Shown here piece after piece: positions 21,454 to 30,979 of a stretch of 31,308 bases of DNA. The notes below the pieces were generated by a model, which saw nothing but the letters and a program-made list of their open reading frames with translations, had not been told where the DNA came from and ran no database searches. Each line of letters begins with the position of its first letter. Positions within the stretch are counted from its first letter, which is position 1. Position numbers and translations under genes: made by a program. This DNA comes from CAYVXE01 sp964455375 (GTDB lineage: Bacteria; Zhuqueibacterota; Zhuqueibacteria; Oceanimicrobiales; Oceanimicrobiaceae), in assembly GCA_964455375.1 (NCBI GenBank), contig CAYVXE010000044.1, positions 1 to 31,308 on the forward strand. Reading direction: 5' to 3'.

Positions 21454-23253
21454 ATGAAAATTGAAACCCTCGCTCAGCTTTTTCACCATAATGTCTCTAC
21501 TTTCAATAAACCGGATTTGCTGACCTACCGAAACAACGACGACCAGTACGTAACGATGTCCAGCCTTGAGTTTAAAGAGAACGTCATTTCCTGTGCCCAG
21601 GGACTTACAAAATTGGGGGTCAAAGCAAACACCAAGATCATCGTTCTTTCTGAAAACTGCCCGCAATGGCATATCACTGATTTTGCCTGTCATCTCATTG
21701 GGGCTGTCATTGTGCCAATTTTTCCGACTTTAGTACATCAACAGATTGAATACATCATCGATAACAGCGAAAGTGAATTTATCGCGGTTTCAACTAAAGT
21801 TCAATTGGACAAGATTGATCATATTCAGAATCATCGTGATAAAATTAAGAAAATTATCATTTTCAAGTCCATTGATGAAAAGAGAGATGACGTTCTTTTC
21901 TTTGAACAAATATTAGAAACCGGCAGGAAAAATTCAGACCCGGACTTTTATGCTCAAGCCATTCATAAAGCAAAACCGAATGATTTGGCAACCATTATTT
22001 ACACATCAGGGACCACCGGAGTCCCAAAAGGTGTCATGCTCAGTCATAAAAATTTTGTCTCTAACATGAGTTCCTGCACGGCTTACATTACACTTGATGA
22101 AACCGACAGGGGATTGTCATTTTTACCCCTGTCGCATGCATTTGAACGAACCGTCGATTATGCTTATTTTCACAAAGGAGTTAGCATTGTTTACTCAACA
22201 AAAATTGAAAATGTTTCAGAAGACTTGAAAAAAAAACAGCCGACAATTATGGCGTCAGTCCCGAGATTTTTTGAAAAAGTCAAATCCAAAATTGAAATAA
22301 AAGCTGCAGAGGGAGGCGCACTCAAGACACTGCTCTTAAACTGGTCTATTAAAATCGGCTACCGATACGGCATGAAAAAAATGCGGGGCGAAAAAGTCGG
22401 ATTCTTCCTGCGCCGCAATTTCAATTTAGCGGATAAACTGCTACTATCGAAAATTCGAAAGAGCACCGGTGGTAAAATACGCTATTTTATTTGCGGAGGT
22501 GCGCCGCTTTCCGCTGATGTTGCAAAATTCTTTTTTTCGGCTCGATTGTTGATTTTAGAAGGGTACGGACTCACTGAAACATCACCGATCATCACATCAA
22601 ATCCCCCTGCAAACCTGAAGTTCGCAACGGTGGGAAAATTAATTCCCGGTGTCGAAGTGAAAATCGCCGATGACGGCGAGATTTTAGCCAAAGGGCCGAA
22701 CATCATGCTTGGCTATTACAAAATGCCGGATGAGACGAAGAAAGTTCTAAGCAACGGATGGTTTTATACGGGGGATATTGGAACGCTCGACGATGAAGGG
22801 TATCTCTCCATTACCGGTCGAAAAAAACAGCTCATTGTAACATCCGTGGGGAAAAAAATCGCACCGGAACACATTGAAAAAGAACTTGAAAACAGCAGGT
22901 TTATTGAGCATGTTGTGCTGATTGGCGAAAAACGACGTTTCATTTCTGCCTTAATTGTTCCCGATTTCGAAAATCTAAGCCTGTTTGCCAAAGAGAAACA
23001 AATTCAATATTCCGACAATGAAGAATTAATTGCAAATCCCAAAATCATTCGCCTGGTGGAAAGAGCTGTGGAGCATCATCAAAAGGATCTGGCGAATTAT
23101 CAAAAAGTAAAAAAGTTTACTCTTTTAGCCAAACCATTTACCATTGAGGATGGTCAACTGACCCCGACATTGAAAGTTAAACGAAAAGTTGTGCTGGATG
23201 AAAATAGCGATTTAATCGAAAAAATGTACCAAATGCCACAATCAAATAACTAA
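21454..23253 (+). CDS. long-chain acyl-CoA ligase (AMP-forming)
   Basis: A 599-aa adenylate-forming enzyme that activates a fatty acid to acyl-AMP and then acyl-CoA. The P-loop-like A3 motif YTSGTTGVPKG starts at Tyr183. GYGLTE (370-375) and YTGDIG with Asp441 are present, and the C-terminal domain has GRKKQLIVTSVGKKIAPEHIE, as in long-chain ligases of the FadD15/FAA1-like group. The exact chain length cannot be read from sequence. GGGAG precedes the ATG. It is followed after 13 bases by the S9 peptidase gene, so the two are probably co-transcribed, although the functions have no obvious link. Confidence 0.94.
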   Translation: MKIETLAQLFHHNVSTFNKPDLLTYRNNDDQYVTMSSLEFKENVISCAQGLTKLGVKANTKIIVLSENCPQWHITDFACHLIGAVIVPIFPTLVHQQIEYIIDNSESEFIAVSTKVQLDKIDHIQNHRDKIKKIIIFKSIDEKRDDVLFFEQILETGRKNSDPDFYAQAIHKAKPNDLATIIYTSGTTGVPKGVMLSHKNFVSNMSSCTAYITLDETDRGLSFLPLSHAFERTVDYAYFHKGVSIVYSTKIENVSEDLKKKQPTIMASVPRFFEKVKSKIEIKAAEGGALKTLLLNWSIKIGYRYGMKKMRGEKVGFFLRRNFNLADKLLLSKIRKSTGGKIRYFICGGAPLSADVAKFFFSARLLILEGYGLTETSPIITSNPPANLKFATVGKLIPGVEVKIADDGEILAKGPNIMLGYYKMPDETKKVLSNGWFYTGDIGTLDDEGYLSITGRKKQLIVTSVGKKIAPEHIEKELENSRFIEHVVLIGEKRRFISALIVPDFENLSLFAKEKQIQYSDNEELIANPKIIRLVERAVEHHQKDLANYQKVKKFTLLAKPFTIEDGQLTPTLKVKRKVVLDENSDLIEKMYQMPQSNN

Positions 23254-23266
23254 AAGGGATGTAAAA

Positions 23267-25453
23267 ATGATGAAAACCATGCAGAAAGTTTCAATGTTAG
23301 TCCTGCTTCTCACGATTTCTACAGGATTTGCGACAGGGAAAAAGCAACTCACGGTGAATGATATTTTTTATTCCGAAAAGTTTCTGGGAAAAACCATCAG
23401 CAGTGTGCACTGGCAACCTGACAGCAAAGCCTTTACGTTCACCAGAAGGAACCCGGAGACAAAGGAACTGGATATTTACCGGCACGATGTAAAAAGCGGT
23501 AAAAACACGCTGCTCGTGGCTGGAGCCGACTTGACATACAACGGGGAGTCCATTCATTTCAGCAGTTACAGTTGGACGCACGATGGCGACTACCTGCTTT
23601 TGGTGGGTAAGATTAAGAAAATCTGGCGGCATTCAACGCAAGCGCCGCACTATCTCTACCATGTTAAAGATAAAAAACTTATCGCTCTTGCAGATCATGC
23701 GCCAAACTTGCGCAATGTAAAACTTTCTCCAGACAGTAAAACCGTCGGCTATGTTCAAAATCACAATATTTACACCGTGAATTTAGAAACAAAAAAAGTG
23801 ACCGCAATCACGAAAGACGGAACAGCGAATGTGCTCAATGGTGAGTTTGATTGGGTTTATGAAGAGGAATTCGGACTTGCAGACGCCTGGCGTTGGTCGC
23901 CGGATGGTTCAAAAATCGCTTTCTGGCAAATCGATCAAACTCGCGTGAAAGAATTTCATTTGTTGGATCAAATGCCTTTATACAATCAGGTTTTTAATCT
24001 GAAATATCCCAAGGCAGGCGAACAAAATGCGCTGGTTAAAATTGGGATCACCGATGTGAAAACCGGCAAAATCACCTGGGTAGACCTCGGAGAAGAAACG
24101 GATATTTACGTCCCGCGGATTTTCTGGACGAATTCGTCTGCAAAACTGGCCATCTTGCGCCTCAATCGGCTACAAAATCATCTCGATATTCTCATGGCTG
24201 ATTCGGAAAGCGGCGCAACAAAGTCAATTATCACAGATGATAATGCAGCATGGATCGATGTGCGCCAGGACATCTTCTTTTTAAAGAAAAAAGACTGGAT
24301 CGTCTTCCCGTCTGAAAAAAGCGGCTTTAAACAGGCTTATCTTTACGACTACAACGGTAAACTTTTGCATCAGTTGACAAAAGGAGACTGGGAAATTACC
24401 TCCATTGCCGGCGTCGATGAAAACAAGAAGTGGGTGTACGTGTACGGTAAAAAGGATTCGCCTCTTGAGCAGAATGTTTACCGGGTGAAATTGGACGGTT
24501 CGAAATTTGAGCGGGTTTCAAAAAGGGCGGGCTGGCATTTCGGTAATTTTTCACCAAATTTCAACTATGTGGTGGGGTATTTTTCGGATACAAAAACCCC
24601 AACGCAGGTCATGCTGCGAAAAGCAGATGGAACGTTGGTGCGTTTTTTAGAGAAAAATGACATACCTGCCTTAAAAGAATATGACCTGCCAAATGTTAAC
24701 TTTTTAACGGTGAAAACGTCAGACGGGGTCGATTTGAATGCGTATATGATCAAACCGGTGGATTTTAATCCTGCAAAGAAATATCCAGTGCTGGTTTACG
24801 GCTACGGTGGGCCGGGCTCGCAAATGGTGGTCAATCGTTGGGGCGGGCGTCGAACCCTCTGGCATCAGTTGATGACGCAGAAAGGTTACATTGTCTTCTG
24901 TCTCGATAACCGCGGCACGGGCGGCCGGGGAAAAGCGTTCAAAAACCTGTCGTATGGCGACCTCGGTAAATGGGAAGTCAAAGACCAGATAGAGGGCGCA
25001 AAATATTTGCAATCGCTGCCTTATGTAGATGGCTCCCGCATCGGTTTCTGGGGCTGGAGCGGCGGCGGTTATTTAACACTCATGATGATGATGCGGGGCG
25101 CAGATTATTTCTCAACGGGAGTAGCCGTTGCGCCGGTGTCCGATTTCCATTTGTACGACACCATCTGGACCGAACGTTACATGGGATTGCCACAGGAAAA
25201 TGTTGCCGGCTACAAGGCAGCAAACGTGCTTGAATATGTAGACGGATTGAAGGGACATCTCCTCATCGTTCACGGAACCGGTGATGACAACGTTCACGTG
25301 CAAAATAGCATGCAGGTCATCAATGAATTGGAGAATCGCGCCATTCAATTTGATTTGATGATTTATCCCAACCGCAACCATCGAATTTCAGGAGGAAAAA
25401 CGCAATTGCATTTATTTACACATATTACAAATTACTTTTTAGAACATTTGTAG
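23267..25453 (+). CDS. exported S9 family peptidase, dipeptidyl-peptidase IV type
   Basis: A 728-aa prolyl-oligopeptidase-family serine peptidase. A signal peptide (MKTMQKVSMLVLLLTISTGFA region) exports it. The beta-propeller domain (about 35-480) carries DWVYEEEFG with Glu199-Glu200, the double Glu that in DPP-IV binds the substrate amino terminus. The alpha/beta-hydrolase domain has Ser598 in GWSGGGY, Asp673 in GTGDDNVH and His705 in NRNHRI, a complete triad with DPP-IV spacing. The expected activity is release of N-terminal X-Pro or X-Ala dipeptides in the periplasm. AAAGGGA precedes the ATG. It lies between the acyl-CoA ligase and a small membrane protein in one direction. Confidence 0.95.
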   Translation: MMKTMQKVSMLVLLLTISTGFATGKKQLTVNDIFYSEKFLGKTISSVHWQPDSKAFTFTRRNPETKELDIYRHDVKSGKNTLLVAGADLTYNGESIHFSSYSWTHDGDYLLLVGKIKKIWRHSTQAPHYLYHVKDKKLIALADHAPNLRNVKLSPDSKTVGYVQNHNIYTVNLETKKVTAITKDGTANVLNGEFDWVYEEEFGLADAWRWSPDGSKIAFWQIDQTRVKEFHLLDQMPLYNQVFNLKYPKAGEQNALVKIGITDVKTGKITWVDLGEETDIYVPRIFWTNSSAKLAILRLNRLQNHLDILMADSESGATKSIITDDNAAWIDVRQDIFFLKKKDWIVFPSEKSGFKQAYLYDYNGKLLHQLTKGDWEITSIAGVDENKKWVYVYGKKDSPLEQNVYRVKLDGSKFERVSKRAGWHFGNFSPNFNYVVGYFSDTKTPTQVMLRKADGTLVRFLEKNDIPALKEYDLPNVNFLTVKTSDGVDLNAYMIKPVDFNPAKKYPVLVYGYGGPGSQMVVNRWGGRRTLWHQLMTQKGYIVFCLDNRGTGGRGKAFKNLSYGDLGKWEVKDQIEGAKYLQSLPYVDGSRIGFWGWSGGGYLTLMMMMRGADYFSTGVAVAPVSDFHLYDTIWTERYMGLPQENVAGYKAANVLEYVDGLKGHLLIVHGTGDDNVHVQNSMQVINELENRAIQFDLMIYPNRNHRISGGKTQLHLFTHITNYFLEHL

Positions 25454-25486
25454 ACGCAATAATTCAGGATAACAGAGAAGAATAAT

Positions 25487-25801
25487 ATGACTTTAGTAAG
25501 TGTCGCCGGGGTGGTTTTTCTATTGAATGTTCCTTTTGGTTATTGGCGAGCCAATGTAGACACATTCTCACGTCAATGGTTTCTGTCCATTCACCTGCCT
25601 GTGCCCGTCGTCATTGCGCTGCGTATCTTTTCAGGATTAGGGTGGCAGTTCATTACCTTTCCGGTGTTGATCGGGGCATTCTTTGCCGGCCAATTAGTGG
25701 GAGGATGGCTACACATCTGGACCACAAAATATGAGAAAGTCGAGGTTTCTTCATGTGTTTTCGCAGACCTGAAGAAAATGATAAACGAGTTTAAAACCTG
25801 A
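25487..25801 (+). CDS. small hydrophobic membrane protein of unknown function
   Basis: A 104-aa protein that I do not recognise. It has a hydrophobic N-terminal segment (MTLVSVAGVVFLLNVPFGYW), a second stretch (VPVVIALRIFSGLG) and a third (FITFPVLIGAFFAGQLVGGW), so two or three membrane passes. A short charged tail (DLKKMINEFKT) follows. It begins 33 bases after the peptidase stop with AGAGAAG as a possible ribosome site, and ends just before a hairpin repeat, so it is probably the last gene of that operon. Confidence 0.75.
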   Translation: MTLVSVAGVVFLLNVPFGYWRANVDTFSRQWFLSIHLPVPVVIALRIFSGLGWQFITFPVLIGAFFAGQLVGGWLHIWTTKYEKVEVSSCVFADLKKMINEFKT

Positions 25802-25840
25802 ATTAAATTGTTAATAGAGTGAATCAGCCGATACAGGTTC

Positions 25841-25878
25841 TGAACTCTGACAGGGTTTTAAACGCTGTCAGAGTTAGT
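25841..25878 (+). repeat. palindromic intergenic repeat, copy A
   Basis: AACTCTGACAG (25843-25853) pairs perfectly with CTGTCAGAGTT (25865-25875) across an 11-nt loop containing GGTTTTAAAC. A closely related element in the same orientation lies at 29381-29420. The form (short imperfectly conserved palindrome between genes) is REP-like. It may also terminate the upstream operon. Confidence 0.7.
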
Positions 25879-25894
25879 CCCACAAACTTTTTCT

Positions 25895-25920
25895 TGTTCC
25901 AAAATTTCTATTTTGGAACA
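25895..25920. terminator. tight 11-bp hairpin
   Basis: TGTTCCAAAAT (25895-25905) and ATTTTGGAACA (25910-25920) pair perfectly around TTCT. It begins 19 bases after repeat copy A and lies between convergence-free plus-strand genes. No U-run follows, so it may be a processing or stability element or an operator rather than a classical terminator. Confidence 0.45.
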
Positions 25921-26004
25921 CCCATTTTAAGAAGTGTCGACTTCGAATTAACATCGTTGCCAAAGTAGGAATTATTCACGTTGTAAAAGAATAGGAGGGA
26001 TGTA

Positions 26005-29000
26005 ATGTACCGAACGATTTTTGCCGGATTCCTTATTTTGAGTTTCAGCTTTCAGCCTTTGTTTTCTAAGGGCACAAATCCAAATGAGAAACAGGATGTT
26101 TTCTCTGATAAAACTTTCACCGGATTGCAATTCCGTAGTATCGGACCGGCGGTGGCGTCCGGGAGAATCACTGACATCGCCGTCGATCCGCAGAAACGAA
26201 ACCGCTATTTTGTCACGTCAGCTTCGGGAGGAGTTTGGAAAACCGAAAATGACGGCACCACCTGGGAGCCGGTGTTCGACCACGAAGGCTCCTATTCAAT
26301 CGGTTGCGTGACCATAGACCCACAAAATCCGTTTGTGGTCTGGGTGGGCACCGGCGAAAACAATAGTCAAAGAAGCGTCTCTTATGGCGACGGGGTCTAC
26401 AAATCTCTGGATGGCGGTAAGAACTGGCAGAACATGGGATTAAAGGATTCGCAGCACATCAGTAAAATCGTCGTGGACCCGAGGAATTCAAATGTGGTTT
26501 ACGTTGCTGCACAGGGACCGCTCTGGAATCCTGGCGGCGACCGCGGTTTGTACAAAACGACGGATGGCGGCAAAACCTGGAAAAAGAGTTTGACCATCAG
26601 CCCCAATACCGGCGTCAACGACCTGGTGTATGATCCCCGTAACCCCGATGTCCTCATCGCTTCTGCTTATCAGAGACGGCGTCGTGTGTGGACGCTTATC
26701 GATGGCGGCCCGGAATCGGCCATCTACAAATCCACGGATGCCGGGGCGTCGTGGCGTAAAATAGAAAACGGACTGCCGAAGGAAGATATGGGGCGCATCG
26801 GCCTGGCCATATCACCGGCAAATTCGGACATCATCTATGCAATCATTGAGGCTGCAAATGAGTCCGGTGGTTTCTTCCGCTCCACAGACCGTGGTGAAAA
26901 TTGGCAGAAGATGAGCAAGTATGTGAGCGGCAGTCCACAATATTACCAGGAAATCATTGCTGATCCCAAAGACCCTGACCGCGTTTATTCCATGGACACC
27001 TGGATGCAAGTCACGGAAGATGGCGGTAAAACATTTAAAAAAGTTGGGGAAAAGCACAAACATGTGGACAATCATGCTTTGTACGTTGACCCCAATGACA
27101 CGAACTACTTGTTAGCCGGTTGTGACGGCGGCGTCTATGAAAGTTACGATCGTGGAGCCAACTGGGACTATAAAGCCAATTTGCCGATCATGCAGTTTTA
27201 CCGGGTAAGCGTCGATAACGATTTCCCGTTTTACAATGTTTATGGCGGAACGCAGGATAATGCATCGCTTGGCGGTCCTTCCCGTACAACAAATTTACAT
27301 GGAATCGCCAACAGCGACTGGATTGTGACTCTCGGCGGTGACGGTTTTGAAACGCAGGTTGATCCTGAAGATCCAAACATCGTCTATTCGCAGTACCAGT
27401 ACGGTGGATTAGCACGATTCGATAAAAAGAGTGGCGAGATCCTTTACATTCAGCCGCAACCCGGCAAAGACGATGCACCATTGCGCTGGAACTGGGATTC
27501 CGCCTTACTCATCAGTCCGTATTCACACACCCGCCTTTATTTTGCCGCGCAGAAAATCTTTCGCAGCGATGACCGCGGTGATTCCTGGACCGCGATCAGT
27601 CCGGATTTAACCAGAAATCTCAACCGAAACCAGTTGCGGGTGATGGGTAAGCTGCAGCGAGCAGACGCCGTAGCGAAAAACAAATCCACGTCATATTTCG
27701 GAACAATTATTTCATTGGATGAATCGACCCTGAAAGAAGGCCTCATATATGCAGGCAGCGATGACGGTCTGATTCAGGTCACTGAAGATGGAGGAAAAAC
27801 TTGGCGAAAAATCGACCGGTTTAGCGGTGTGCCAAGCATGACCTACGTGAGCGATCTGCTGGCCTCTCAACACGATGTTCATACGGTCTATGCCACATTT
27901 GATGCCCATAAAGATGGTGACTTCAAACCGTACGTTCTTAAAAGTTCTGATATGGGGAAAACCTGGAAATCCATTTCCGGGAATCTGCCCGTACGCGGGA
28001 CGGTTTATACGATCGTCGAAGATCATGTGAAATCAAATTTGTTATTTGTGGGTACCGAGTTTGGCATTTTCTTTACCGTTGACGGCGGTGTAAAGTGGAC
28101 GCAGCTAAAAGGTGGTCTTCCCATTATTGCGGTACGTGATTTAACCATTCAAAAACGTGAAAATGACCTCGTTGCCGCAACCTTCGGCCGGGGGTTCTAC
28201 ATCCTTGATGATTACACGCCTTTGCGTCAGGTTAATCAAGCCAATTTAAATAAGGTAGCAGACCTGTTCCCGGTTAAAAAAACCTGGATGTACATGCAGG
28301 ATGCGCCACTTGGTCTGACCGGTAAATCATTCCAGGGTGATGCCTACTTTCTTGCACCGAACCCACCTTTCGGGGCTATTTTTACGTATTATCTAAAAGA
28401 CGACATTGAAACGCTGAAACAGCAGCGACATGAGAAAGAAAAACAGGTAGAGAAAAATGGTTCGGATGTCGTCTATCCGGATTGGAACGAACTACGAAGC
28501 GAAGAGCGTGAAGAAAAGCCGGAAATCGTTCTTACCGTGAAAGACGCAGAGGGAAATGTCGTTCGGCGTATCACGGGTCCCACCACCGCCGGATTTCATC
28601 GTGTGCCCTGGGATTTGCGTTACCCGCCATCAACGCCCGTAAAATTGGAACCTCCGTCCACAGACAATCCGTTCGCCGACATTCCTCAGGGCCCGACGGT
28701 TGTCCCTGGTGTTTATGTGGTTAGCTTGACAAAATATCAAAACGGAGAGGAAACACCTTTGAGTGAAACGCAGTCGTTTACGACAGCCGCATTAGGCACT
28801 GCCACACTTGCCGCAAAAGATGTTGCTGCACTGGTAGTGTTTGAGAAAAAAACGGCCAGGCTGCAACGGGCTGTTCTGGGTACCGGAAAAATAGCGGACG
28901 AAGCGATGAACCGGATCAAATATTTGAAGAAAGCCGTTGCGGTAACACCGGCAGCCGATTTATCTTATCGCAGCAGACTCAACGGGTTAGAAAATCGATT

Positions 29001-29295
29001 GAAGGACCTGCTCATAAAATTAGAGGGTGACCCGGTCATCAGCAAACACAGCGAACCGCAATTGCCTTCGATCACCGGACGGGTACAGCGGATCGTCGGC
29101 AGCCAGTGGACGTCCACGTCAGCGCCAACGCAAACAAACATGGATGCGTACAACATTGCTGCGGGGGAATTCCAGGATCTGTTGGTCAAAATGCGCACAC
29201 TCATTCAAACTGATTTGAAAAAATTAGAGGACGACCTGGAAAGCAAAGGTGCGCCCTTTACGCCGGGTCGTCTGCCGGATTGGCAGCCGGAGTAG
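26005..29295 (+). CDS. exported BNR/Asp-box (sortilin/VPS10-like) repeat protein
   Basis: A 1096-aa exported protein. A signal peptide (MYRTIFAGFLILSFSFQPLFSK) precedes two beta-propellers built from BNR/Asp-box repeats, visible as GGVWKTENDGTTW, GVYKSLDGGKNW, GLYKTTDGGKTW, AIYKSTDAGASW, FRSTDRGENW, SDDRGDSW, TEDGGKTW, SSDMGKTW and TVDGGVKW. The region QFRSIGPAVASGRITDIAVDP opens the first propeller. A C-terminal part (about 770-1096) has an Ig-like section (PEIVLTVKDAEGNVVRRI to VVPGVYVVSLTKY) and a helical tail. Such proteins are annotated as sortilin-like or VPS10-domain and as putative glycosyl hydrolases, but Asp boxes alone do not show an enzyme. AGGAGGGATG-type ribosome site. It is bracketed by the two related palindromic repeats. 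Confidence 0.92.
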   Translation: MYRTIFAGFLILSFSFQPLFSKGTNPNEKQDVFSDKTFTGLQFRSIGPAVASGRITDIAVDPQKRNRYFVTSASGGVWKTENDGTTWEPVFDHEGSYSIGCVTIDPQNPFVVWVGTGENNSQRSVSYGDGVYKSLDGGKNWQNMGLKDSQHISKIVVDPRNSNVVYVAAQGPLWNPGGDRGLYKTTDGGKTWKKSLTISPNTGVNDLVYDPRNPDVLIASAYQRRRRVWTLIDGGPESAIYKSTDAGASWRKIENGLPKEDMGRIGLAISPANSDIIYAIIEAANESGGFFRSTDRGENWQKMSKYVSGSPQYYQEIIADPKDPDRVYSMDTWMQVTEDGGKTFKKVGEKHKHVDNHALYVDPNDTNYLLAGCDGGVYESYDRGANWDYKANLPIMQFYRVSVDNDFPFYNVYGGTQDNASLGGPSRTTNLHGIANSDWIVTLGGDGFETQVDPEDPNIVYSQYQYGGLARFDKKSGEILYIQPQPGKDDAPLRWNWDSALLISPYSHTRLYFAAQKIFRSDDRGDSWTAISPDLTRNLNRNQLRVMGKLQRADAVAKNKSTSYFGTIISLDESTLKEGLIYAGSDDGLIQVTEDGGKTWRKIDRFSGVPSMTYVSDLLASQHDVHTVYATFDAHKDGDFKPYVLKSSDMGKTWKSISGNLPVRGTVYTIVEDHVKSNLLFVGTEFGIFFTVDGGVKWTQLKGGLPIIAVRDLTIQKRENDLVAATFGRGFYILDDYTPLRQVNQANLNKVADLFPVKKTWMYMQDAPLGLTGKSFQGDAYFLAPNPPFGAIFTYYLKDDIETLKQQRHEKEKQVEKNGSDVVYPDWNELRSEEREEKPEIVLTVKDAEGNVVRRITGPTTAGFHRVPWDLRYPPSTPVKLEPPSTDNPFADIPQGPTVVPGVYVVSLTKYQNGEETPLSETQSFTTAALGTATLAAKDVAALVVFEKKTARLQRAVLGTGKIADEAMNRIKYLKKAVAVTPAADLSYRSRLNGLENRLKDLLIKLEGDPVISKHSEPQLPSITGRVQRIVGSQWTSTSAPTQTNMDAYNIAAGEFQDLLVKMRTLIQTDLKKLEDDLESKGAPFTPGRLPDWQPE

Positions 29296-29380
29296 GCATT
29301 GGGTTTTATCACTATTTATGTTGGCAGCAACCATATCTGGGTTTGCAATAAGGATTTGTTAAATAGAACGAAATGATTAT

Positions 29381-29420
29381 TGAACCCTGACAAGGTTTTG
29401 CAACCATGTCAGGGTTTAGT
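29381..29420 (+). repeat. palindromic intergenic repeat, copy B
   Basis: AACCCTGACA (29383-29392) pairs perfectly with TGTCAGGGTT (29407-29416) across a 14-nt loop with AGGTTTTGCAAC. It shares the TGAAC-CTGACA-GGTTTT-TGTCAG-GTT-AGT framework with copy A. It lies between the convergent BNR and metalloprotease genes and could serve as a bidirectional terminator. Confidence 0.7.
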
Positions 29421-29527
29421 GCATTCAATAAATCAATAAGTTAGCCCGAGCATTTTTTGAAAAAATTGCCCAACTTCAAACGATTTTTAAGTCAATATGG
29501 TTTTAGTGCAAAGAACAAGACATAATA

Positions 29528-30508
29528 TTAAGGGTTCGGCCATGTCCCGTATTCTACATTAAGATTTTTTACAACAAAGGGATCAATGCGTAGCTGTGGA
29601 CCAGCATATATTGGATTCATAATTGAAGTAGCGACGTTAGTAGGTATGTGGCCGACATCCAATGAATGTCCATTTTCATGAAGTCCTACTGTTGGAACAT
29701 CTATTGCAGGAAGTGGCGCACCTGCAGTTGCCCAAGGATTGCCTGCGCGGCTTCCATTTGGATCACCGAAAAAGTCATTATAGTAAACTTCAACCAAGGC
29801 ACGGTCGAGACGGCCATTATTATCGATATCAGAGGGAATAAAGACACCATCAACAACGTCCCCAAAGATAAACGAGATGGCGAAAGCAAGGACACCTTCT
29901 TTACCACCGGGACCGACAACTGCGTCAAAGAAAGCACCGGGTAAAAATCCGGCCTGAACTATATCCGCTAAAAACGGATTTCCCGAACCACCAAACCCAA
30001 AAAATGAGTCAAAGATATCAGGATCAGCTCCTGTATCGTTCCTACCTACAAGATCAAGTCCAACTGCAAGATTATTTAAGGATCGATTATATTTTCTCAG
30101 CCCGCTTTCCAGGGCAGCGGTCGTCTGCGAATTAGACAATCCACTGCTTGTAGCGCCATCGCTCCTGTCCGTAAGATAAGTGAGGTTATTGCCATCAGCC
30201 AGTCGACGTGCATCACCAGCAACCCAACGGGATGAGCTCAGAACAATCACTTCATCAGGAATATCATCCAGGTTCACGCCATCAATTTTATAGAAAAATA
30301 ATTCGTTTAAGAAAAGTCTGACATTTGTTGCACCTGACTTCTGCAGGAAATTTTTCGATGCTAATTTTTTATTTATCTCATTCACTTTTGTTAAAATGTT
30401 CTGCGTCCGGCTTTGAATCTGTTCAGGGGTAGTGGGAGTTTCATTTTGACAGCTCCATACAAACACTAATAAAATTATCGTACATGATAGAGAATAATAT
30501 TTTTTCAT
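29528..30508 (-). CDS. metzincin-like zinc metalloprotease lipoprotein
   Basis: A 326-aa exported protein. The signal peptide ends in a lipobox-like VWSC with Cys20, so it is probably membrane-anchored and faces outward. A helical region (about 30-50) is followed by an unassigned domain. The C-terminus has VGLHENGHSLDVGH: His277, Glu278, His281 and His287 match HExxHxxxxxH, and SIMNP (295-299) supplies the Met-turn, as in matrixin-type metzincins. The usual Gly at the eighth position of the motif is Asp284. DIDNNGRLDRALVEVYYND may bind calcium. It probably cleaves proteins at the cell surface; the exact family is uncertain. AAGGAG precedes the ATG. Confidence 0.75.
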   Translation of the reverse strand: MKKYYSLSCTIILLVFVWSCQNETPTTPEQIQSRTQNILTKVNEINKKLASKNFLQKSGATNVRLFLNELFFYKIDGVNLDDIPDEVIVLSSSRWVAGDARRLADGNNLTYLTDRSDGATSSGLSNSQTTAALESGLRKYNRSLNNLAVGLDLVGRNDTGADPDIFDSFFGFGGSGNPFLADIVQAGFLPGAFFDAVVGPGGKEGVLAFAISFIFGDVVDGVFIPSDIDNNGRLDRALVEVYYNDFFGDPNGSRAGNPWATAGAPLPAIDVPTVGLHENGHSLDVGHIPTNVATSIMNPIYAGPQLRIDPFVVKNLNVEYGTWPNP

Positions 30509-30979
30509 AATTGGCTCCTTTTTTATGAATTTAAGCGTTCAGCTTAATATATCTTATATAGAATGAAGCTGGGTTGGGCTGACAACAGTTGTTTATAAAT
30601 ATCACCTCCCTTTCAATTAAAAATTCTATACACTTTTTTACATATAAATCAAATAGTTTTAGCTAATTGCTCAGAGTTAGAAAACAAGAAATAGATATGC
30701 TAAATCGTAGATGTAGTAGTAATTTTATTGACAAGAAGGGCTTTGCGTAAGAGAATTCGGGACTGGAAAACCACTAAATTTCTTTCTTGAAATGCGGACA
30801 TCAACCGTCAAGGGAAAGGAGAGACATCAGAATGATAGGTTAAGATAAACAATTAATTCAAATTGTCAAGCAAAATATTGCGATTCTGTCAAATCGGCTA
30901 TTGCATCACAAAAATCTGATTCACAGCGAACTTGATACATACAATGGTGCGTTTTAGTTGTTTACCAAACGGCTGGTTC
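30509..30979. other. AT-rich intergenic region upstream of the metalloprotease gene
   Basis: A 471-bp leader region. On the minus strand there are two TTGACA hexamers (about 30867 and 30890), the nearer followed at 16 nt by TATCTT. GGGAGGTGAT lies at 30610-30601, and TATATA-rich sequence at about 30550-30565. No tRNA, convincing ORF or clear terminator was found. Confidence 0.4.

Noticed and set aside
30552..30607. 24-codon GTG-initiated frame inside the GGGAGGTGAT element
   Set aside because: The proposed start is within the Shine-Dalgarno itself and the reading overlaps promoter-like sequence. There is no support.
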